Shown here piece after piece: positions 59,201-64,000 of a stretch of DNA of 64,000 nt. The notes under the pieces were generated by a model. It ran no database searches, had not been told where the DNA came from, and worked only from the letters and a program-made list of their open reading frames with translations. Within the stretch, counting starts at the first letter, position 1. The number at the start of each line of letters is the position of its first letter. A program made the translations under genes and the position numbers. The stretch covers positions 1,116,001-1,180,000 of the forward strand of contig JAZGTN010000098.1 of the NCBI GenBank assembly GCA_037783415.1, written 5' to 3'. The DNA is from Leptasterias polaris (Eukaryota; Echinodermata; Asteroidea; Forcipulatida; Asteriidae).

Positions 59201-60389
59201 ATATAACCATTATCAACCATTTCAATTTCACATTGTGTACCTTCATTGTTTTAAGATCAATGATTAATGAAAAACATGGCAACATTATCGATAACATATT
59301 TACACTGGAACTATTAATTTGCTATGTATGGTTGAGAACCTGTAAATACTGTGTTAACCATATAACGTTTGAAACGATCAAAATGAATTGTATGTGTATG
59401 TAATTTGATATGGCCAGAAAGTTGATGTAGCAATGGCGTCACATGGGGGTCACAGTCTGACAATGGTCTGCAATTATGGGAGTAAAAATGCCTGTAAACT
59501 TATGATACGCTTCGCCTAAAAAGCACACTGCATGGTAACACACAGGTAATCTGACTCCCAAAATCAGGGATGTGATTTCTCCGTTTTTAACCGGAAATCC
59601 CTTTTTTTTCTTTTCTTTTTTTAAAACTTAACATCAAATTTATATTAAAAAATGGAGATAAAACCATATATAACGGCCCAGATTGCAGAGTAGGACTTTT
59701 AAAACCAAAGATAAAGGTTTATTAGTGGGCTTCGTGCTCATAGGTTTTCGAGCCCGCAAGCTTTTGCTCTGTGCGCTCAGAGTTCAAGCTTTTTTTCATC
59801 AGCCTATCACATCCCTGCAAAATGGCGCAAGATTTATCGTGTAATGATGTCAGGTTTATTTGGTCAATACTGCGGCTGTAGGGGAAGGTCTGGCAAGAAG
59901 TGTATGTTGTGTGGGCAGTCCGGTTTTTGTGAAGCTGCCTCTTCTCTATGGCCCTGGTTTTACGGCTTGACTCGTAGAGTGTGGTTGCTTGAAGCACTGT
60001 TTGGCGCCATGCTTTCCTGTCGGCTACCAGGGTTGTCCATTGATGATGGTCACTGCATGTGTCCTGTTGTTTTGTATCAATGGCCAAACAACAATGGAAA
60101 AATCAGTTTGTTCTGCATCATGTATATTCGGTTCTCACCTGTCTTGAGCACATGTTCAAAAATACTTCTGAGTTGCATGCAATAATCAATGTCCAGCAAT
60201 AGGCAGTGATAGGTAACATTTTAAACAATGTAAAAACCTTAAAATAAATCGTTTCAGAAGCTCTTATACCTTTTAATTTTGAATCCACAGGTTGTAGTTG
60301 GTGATAAGGTGGTACTGAACCCTGTCAATGCTGGTCAACCGCTTCATGCCAGTAACTATGAACTTATTGATAATCCTGGCTGTAAAGAG
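44128..60389 (+). CDS. ITPR1: Inositol 1,4,5-trisphosphate receptor, N-terminal 208 residues (6 exons, partial)
   Basis: This is the ER calcium-release channel opened by IP3 and Ca2+. Exons 44128-44219, 45199-45269, 49255-49370, 56534-56620, 58256-58414 and 60291-60389 join in frame to give residues 1-208. That is nearly all of the N-terminal suppressor (beta-trefoil/MIR) domain, about 223 residues in human ITPR1. The match to ITPR1 is close throughout ([35 protein letters not shown]). The IP3-binding core and channel lie beyond the window. Invertebrates usually have one ITPR gene, so the symbol means co-orthologue of ITPR1-3. Introns are long (up to 7.2 kb) and full of repeats. The last exon ends with a good donor (GTATGT); no further exon was recognised up to 64000. 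Confidence 0.96.
44220..45198 (+). other. ITPR intron 1
   Basis: No repeat family recognised with confidence, and no exon. Confidence 0.5.
45199..45269 (+). CDS. ITPR1: ITPR exon 2
   Basis: The 71-bp exon (acceptor TTTCTTTCAG, donor GTCAGT) reads [20 protein letters not shown] then KFR. It is almost identical to vertebrate ITPRs. Confidence 0.95.
46140..46330 (+). mobile_element. tRNA-derived SINE, third family
   Basis: GGGTGGCTAGTGTGCTAAGC (A-box-like) and GGCCCTGGCTCAATTCTC (B-box-like) are followed by TTGAGGGTTTTTCTCC and TTACCTCCCTCCGGAAACC. This body is typical of invertebrate SINE2 elements. Confidence 0.6.
47103..47257. mobile_element. Small repeat with GTGTCC motifs and target duplication, copy 1
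   Basis: A 155-bp element containing TTTTAGCCAGG near the start and CTCTGGCTAA near the end (short inverted ends). It is flanked by a perfect 11-bp direct repeat ATGGTTCAAGT (47092-47102, 47258-47268). It is almost identical to the copy at 54972-55150. Confidence 0.8.
47355..47795. mobile_element. piggyBac-like TTAA element (441 bp)
   Basis: TTAA at 47351-47354 and 47796-47799 flanks CCCTAAC ... GTTAGGG inverted ends, as in the element at 15779-16356. The interior differs and has irregular GTTGGATTRTG / GTTAGGTT repeats. Confidence 0.6.
49255..49370 (+). CDS. ITPR1: ITPR exon 3
   Basis: The 116-bp exon (acceptor TTTCCAG, donor GTAAAT) reads [20 protein letters not shown] then [19 protein letters not shown], matching human [20 protein letters not shown]. 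Confidence 0.95.
51450..53130 (+). mobile_element. Large non-autonomous element, Helitron-like 3' hairpin (1.7 kb)
   Basis: Begins ATGCCCCGCGGTGGCGAAGC with a GGTGGCGAAGCCACC hairpin. It ends near GCGGGGCAT and a perfect AAGTCGTGTTTGAAACACGACTT-type stem followed by TTCTTG. Inside are four degenerate ~145-bp repeats (about 52130-52690, each with a poly-C tract and ATGGCTAAAACAAA) and two 110-bp repeats (about 52680-52900). No replicase gene. The class is inferred from the terminal hairpin. Confidence 0.5.
54972..55150. mobile_element. Small repeat with GTGTCC motifs, copy 2
   Basis: Near-identical to 47103-47257 but with one extra internal AAACAGGGTGTCC unit. Flanked by TATTGCA direct repeats (54965-54971, 55151-55157). 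Confidence 0.8.
55200..56338 (+). mobile_element. Large non-autonomous element ending in TCGTGC hairpin (1.1 kb)
   Basis: Starts near AACTAGAGATTCAGTTTTTG and ends at GTGTTCGTGCGGAATTGCAC, a hairpin (TCGTGC/GCACGA). GGTGTTCGTG occurs near both ends. The inside has ~130-170-bp degenerate repeats with AACTTCCGGTTTGAACCGGA and two GATGACGTCATCATGACGTC palindromic blocks. No protein. The class is uncertain. Confidence 0.5.
56534..56620 (+). CDS. ITPR1: ITPR exon 4
   Basis: This is 29 codons, phase 0 (acceptor CACACACAG, donor GTAGGT), reading [20 protein letters not shown] then VIIYGNVIQ. It matches human [20 protein letters not shown]. Confidence 0.95.
56621..58255 (+). other. ITPR intron 4
   Basis: Holds a 44-bp tandem duplication (GTGATACTTGGGGTGAGTTC twice, about 56905-56990) and the LINE fragment at 57700-58150. 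Confidence 0.6.
57700..58150 (+). mobile_element. LINE fragment: C-terminal end of reverse transcriptase ORF
   Basis: An open frame ending at TGA 58026-58028 reads [15 protein letters not shown], then [20 protein letters not shown] and a short tail. The YKFAFFPRT...WNRLP block is the hallmark of the last part of CR1/jockey/RTE-type non-LTR reverse transcriptase proteins. The 5' part is missing, as is usual for dead LINE copies. About 100 bp of T-rich 3' UTR follows. Confidence 0.75.
58256..58414 (+). CDS. ITPR1: ITPR exon 5
   Basis: This is 53 codons, phase 0 (acceptor TTCACAG, donor GTAAGT), reading [30 protein letters not shown], then [17 protein letters not shown]. It is a conserved beta-trefoil segment. 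Confidence 0.96.
58475..58635 (+). repeat. Interspersed repeat family G
   Basis: GTCTGGAATGTCATCTTTGA, GCAAAGGGCACTTCCGTTGG and CAGGGGCAACAGAGGCAATG, ending AATTCTAGGCCTG. Confidence 0.65.
58838..58975 (-). repeat. Interspersed repeat family G (inverted, partial)
   Basis: TTGCCTTGGTGCCCCTTGAA and CAATTGCCTC-like sequence in reverse orientation, ending CATCAGGCCTGC. Confidence 0.55.
59565..59817. mobile_element. 253-bp inverted-repeat transposon, CAGGGATGTGAT ends
   Basis: Perfect 12-bp inverted ends CAGGGATGTGAT / ATCACATCCCTG are flanked by the 6-bp direct repeat CAAAAT (59559-59564, 59818-59823). CAGGG is a common hAT start, but hAT duplications are 8 bp, so the class is open. Confidence 0.8.
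60291..60389 (+). CDS. ITPR1: ITPR exon 6
   Basis: This is 33 codons, phase 0 (acceptor ATCCACAG, donor GTATGT), reading [20 protein letters not shown] then [13 protein letters not shown]. It is the last ITPR exon visible in the window. Confidence 0.95.
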
Positions 60390-61311
60390 GTATGTTCATT
60401 TATATTATCCAACAAAATACGCAATGTGTGTAAACATTGTAAACCCAGAAATTTACCAGTATTAAGCCTCTCTGCTCCAGTCATGTACACAATGAATAAA
60501 CATGGTAGTAATTACTCTACAGACATGTTTTATGGTACTTCTCTATGGTAGTGTTTGTGTAAATCAAATAGAGCCCAGTCTGGATGTTGTAATACATGTA
60601 TTATCGATGTGGAGACAGGAGTTTGGGATCCTATCTAGAAGCTAAGTAATGTTCTAAATGCATTAGGTGTTATGTGCCATGCCCAGATTTCATCAAACAA
60701 TCATCTTGTCGACCACAGCCGGGCTCCGATACGACTGCCCCCTTCCCTCCAGTTCACCACGAGGGAGGGAAGATTGCTAGCCATCTCTGCTCTAACATTA
60801 TCTTTCTTGAGTACCCCCACATAGGATATATAGCTTGCCCCAAGCGACAAAGTACTTGTGATTTTTATTGTTGTGGTGCTTGATCTTGTTGTTCAGACTT
60901 TATTTCAATTTTTGCTTCGCTCTTTGAAATTGTTAATAATTTTTTTGTGGCAGGTGGGTGGTGGCAGATGCAGCCCCAGAATTGAGCCATTGTAGTACAC
61001 AAAAATGACTGCTTAAAAAACCTTGGAACAACATTCCTAAAACAGGGCTCAATATTTCACACAGGAGTACATTTCTTTCAAGTGCTCTATTTCATGGTAC
61101 TGCTCAACACATTTTCTTTGGCTTACCATGTCCTGTAAATAAACTGCAAGCACAGAATTCCTTAAAGAAGTATAGCCATGCAATTGTGCCAAGAGACAGT
61201 TAGCCAATGGATCAATCACAAGTGTGCTGTCATAGTACAAATCATTGTATGTGATATTGACATCTCATATTAAGATGCACAAAAACATTGTTTTAGTGAA
61301 GAGTTGTTTAA

Positions 61312-61695
61312 AGGGACACGTTGCCTTGGATCGGGCGAGTTGGTCTATGAAAAGCGTTTGTAACCGTTTGTTATAAAATTCATATGGTTAGAAAGATGTT
61401 TTAAAAGTAGAATACAATGATCCACACAAATATATGCCTCGAAATTGCGTGGTTTTCCTTTTACTCTGCGAAATAACACGGTCTGCCATTTTGTGGAGTC
61501 AAAAATTTGGCTTTACAAAATGGCGGGCCGTGTTAGTTCACGATGTAAAAGGAAAACCACGCAATTTCGAGGCATATTTGTGTGGATCATTATATTCTAC
61601 TTTTAAGACATCATTCTAACCATATGCATTTCATAACAAACGGTTTCAAACGCTTTTCATATGCCAACTCGCCCAATCCAAGGCAACGTTTCCCG
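61312..61695. mobile_element. piggyBac-like long-hairpin MITE (384 bp)
   Basis: TTAA occurs on both sides (61308-61311, 61696-61699). Almost the whole element is an inverted repeat with arms of about 170 bp: ACGTTGCCTTGGAT...GGCGAGTTGG at the left and CCAACTCGCCCAATCCAAGG at the right, with few mismatches. The central loop contains ACAAAATGGCGGGCC. No transposase. Confidence 0.88.
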
Positions 61696-61826
61696 TTAAC
61701 TTCTGCCCTCTAGTTTTCAGTAAACACACCAAATCATCACACAACCAACCAGTGACTAACTGGTCCGACGTTGAATAAACAGTTTTTGTTATGTCAGGGT
61801 TTTTGTGCATGTTCATATCATCGGGC

Positions 61827-61852
61827 TTATTTTGATTGCGCAATCAAAATAA
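61827..61852. repeat. Perfect 26-bp palindrome
   Basis: Centred on GATTGCGCAATC with no loop. It could be a dyad binding site or chance in AT-rich DNA. Confidence 0.85.
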
Positions 61853-62937
61853 ACAGTTGATGTAGAGTGTGTAAGTCTTGCGTGTATTTGAACTTTACGA
61901 CCTGTTAAAGTGTTAAAGTAATGTACTTGGGACCAAAGTGGTCCCCAAAATTGTTGAAGACGCTCGAGACTTGCATGGTCTATTTGAGGGGTCTTTGATT
62001 GTATATTCCATCGACTTTTAAGTTACCCAGAGTCCCAGACAGATTTCTCTGGAGTATTGTTACTTGGGTGAATTTTATATTTTACGTGTTTAATGACAAT
62101 CTATACTGAAACAAAACATACGTATGGTCAGTGTGCAGGTACCAGCGTTTTGTTTAGTGTATAGAATGTTTACTGCAGTGTAGTTTTTACATTAACACTT
62201 AACAGCTCGTCATGTCAGGATAAACAATGAATATTGTTGGGATAGAGTGCTGTAACAACTAACTACAAGTATTCAAATTTAGTGTCAATTATGGATATTG
62301 TAGTTTTGAGTGTGTTATTAAGTGTAAAGGTAAAATAATATATATATATTATAAAAACCTCATAAAACCAACCTCGGGTAATTTATCAAATTCGGTGATC
62401 AAATGGTTTGTGTTCTGTGAAAGAACTGAAATGTTAAGTATTTACGCTGGATGTTTTTAAAATTGATACTTCTACATGGGGGAGAGTCCCAAGGCATCAT
62501 GTACAAAACAAAATTTGAAATTTGAAGTTAACCTGACTGGTTTGACACTCACATTGATATCATGCGGACATATCTCTAATCCAGCATCTTTGGCCGTAAG
62601 CAGATCAACTCGTTACTAGTTCAGTTTGATTAGAGACCTGCCAGAGCTTACTGTACGGCAAATAGTTCAGTTGGAAAATGCCGTCAACACGTAATCCTTA
62701 TTTGTTACATGTAGCATTTTGAGTTTGAACAAGTCTTACTACTGAAAACATTGGACATGCCTTTTTTAGAATTAGATCCTTATAAACAGCTTGTGTACCG
62801 TACAATACATTCAAAATACTTTAAGCCATGTACATGTACATTATACAGGTACATGTACATGTCCAAACATCTTGTGTTGAACAGAAAAACCAAGTAATAA
62901 ACCACGAGGGAAACTGACTGGGTAAATTTAAATTCAA

Positions 62938-63024
62938 TTTTGTGTTGAATGCAGAAAAATTGATTTAAAGTACATCCTCTGGATTAGCGTGCTGGCACTC
63001 TACCAACTGAGCTTTTTAGTCTTG
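62938..63024 (-). mobile_element. tRNA-like SINE head, family D (minus, fragment)
   Basis: On the minus strand AAGCTCAGTTGGTAGAGTGC (a canonical tRNA A-box) is followed by CAGCACGCTAATCCAGAGGA, then a decayed B-box and TTCTGCATTCAACAC. It is too degenerate for a working tRNA gene. Confidence 0.55.
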
Positions 63025-64000
63025 ATGTTGGCAGTCTCTCTATTTTGTTAATATCTTTGTTCAGGGGTGCCAGTCGGATATTAAGGCCCTTTTCAAACCC
63101 ATGGCTGCAGCTCAGGTTAGGCTTTGCCTGTTTGAAGTCCCATGTTGAAAGTGCATGTTGTCAAAATAACCAAAGCCGAAGCCAAAGCTTTTTGTTCAAA
63201 GAGAGCCGATTTCTCTTCATGACATGATTAAGAGGAAGCATTTGAAAGCATACGTGCCTGTCTTCCATTATCCAATATAAGTTATATAGGAAGACAAATT
63301 GCTTCCATTATGCATCACTCTAATAGATTTTCCCTTCTGTGTGGAGCATTTTAACAGTAGTGTTCATGCTTGTCTGTATTTACAAATAATGTACATGTAA
63401 TAAATATAAAGGGACTATTATATACCGCTGTGTTGATGTTCTTGTGTTGGGCCTGGGTACTTGTTTACGGTAGGCAGGTACAGTTTATGTACATATAGTT
63501 TGGAGTTTTTGACTAGTTGTCAAATTTGATGAGCAATGTTTGACCCAACTGTGAAGTGCCTTCTGACTGGAAAACTAAAAATCAAGCAAAATCTGTTACT
63601 AAAGGTGGGTGTGGAACTGCCACAAACATAGCCATCTTCACTATTTGGTTAAATACATACTACATGTAAATTACTAATTGCTTTCAATTTAAAATTAATA
63701 CAATCATATTTTTGTTGATGAAAAATCCCAAAATATTCTGAAAAATAATGTGCAAAATTCATGCTTGGAACCCTTTTTGTTAATTATCCATTTTTTTTAG
63801 CCATCTTTAGTTTCCAAGAAAAGACTCAAAAATCCTTGCACATCTGGTTTTCACATTGTACTTGAAGACAAATGTACACACCAGATGGAAGTAACAATTA
63901 ATGAAGGTTGAACAACCAGTAGTATTTAAAAATAAATACAAATTAACAGCTATGTTTTCATTTCTTCAATTAAATTTTTTTATTTTATTTATGTCATCTT

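Larger units (their letters stand above)
58415..60290 (+). other. ITPR intron 5
   Basis: Holds G-family repeats (58475-58635 plus; 58838-58975 minus) and an inverted-repeat transposon (59565-59817). No exon. Confidence 0.6.
60390..64000 (+). other. ITPR intron 6 (to window end)
   Basis: Holds the TTAA hairpin element (61312-61695), a 26-bp palindrome (61827-61852) and a SINE-like fragment (62938-63024). No further ITPR exon was recognised; the next should continue the suppressor domain after NPGCKE. Confidence 0.65.

Noticed and set aside
61434..61619. 61-residue frame in ITPR intron 6
   Set aside because: It lies inside the long inverted repeat of the TTAA element, is palindromic in origin and has no similarity.

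Overview
This is eukaryotic, intron-rich genomic DNA. The protein sequences are clearly animal. The tRNA-derived SINEs, the many short inverted-repeat transposons and the dispersed TACATGTA motif suggest a marine invertebrate deuterostome. An echinoderm, perhaps a sea star, is my best guess, but the species is inferred and not proven. Three genes can be assembled exon by exon with matching splice phases.

Layout: (1) About 3.4-29.7 kb, plus strand: a Raf kinase gene of the B-Raf type. Sixteen coding exons are visible, giving 773 codons from the second exon to the stop; the first coding exon was not found. (2) About 29.7-37.4 kb: the Raf 3' end and a long repeat-filled stretch. (3) 37.4-42.2 kb, minus strand: a complete eight-exon SUMF1 gene (formylglycine-generating enzyme, 404 codons). 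(4) 42.2-44.1 kb: a short divergent intergenic region. (5) 44.1 kb to the window end, plus strand: the first six coding exons (208 codons) of an inositol 1,4,5-trisphosphate receptor gene, which continues past the window. Raf and SUMF1 converge; SUMF1 and ITPR are head to head, as SUMF1 and ITPR1 are on human 3p26 (RAF1 lies on the same human arm).

The three products work in different places: Raf is the cytosolic MAP3K below Ras, SUMF1 activates sulfatases in the ER lumen, and ITPR is the ER calcium-release channel. No shared pathway is evident, so the linkage looks like old synteny rather than an operon.

The introns and spacers are crowded with repeats: four SINE families, a LINE 3' fragment, non-autonomous DNA transposons of hAT-like (8-bp target duplication), piggyBac-like (TTAA) and other types, two large elements with Helitron-like ends, and more than ten tandem arrays. 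The most unusual observation is that two arrays are built from splice junctions. The Raf Ras-binding exon has its acceptor and first ~47 coding bases repeated twice upstream, and the SUMF1 fourth exon has its last ~36 coding bases and donor repeated nine times downstream. I found no clear new multi-gene system.
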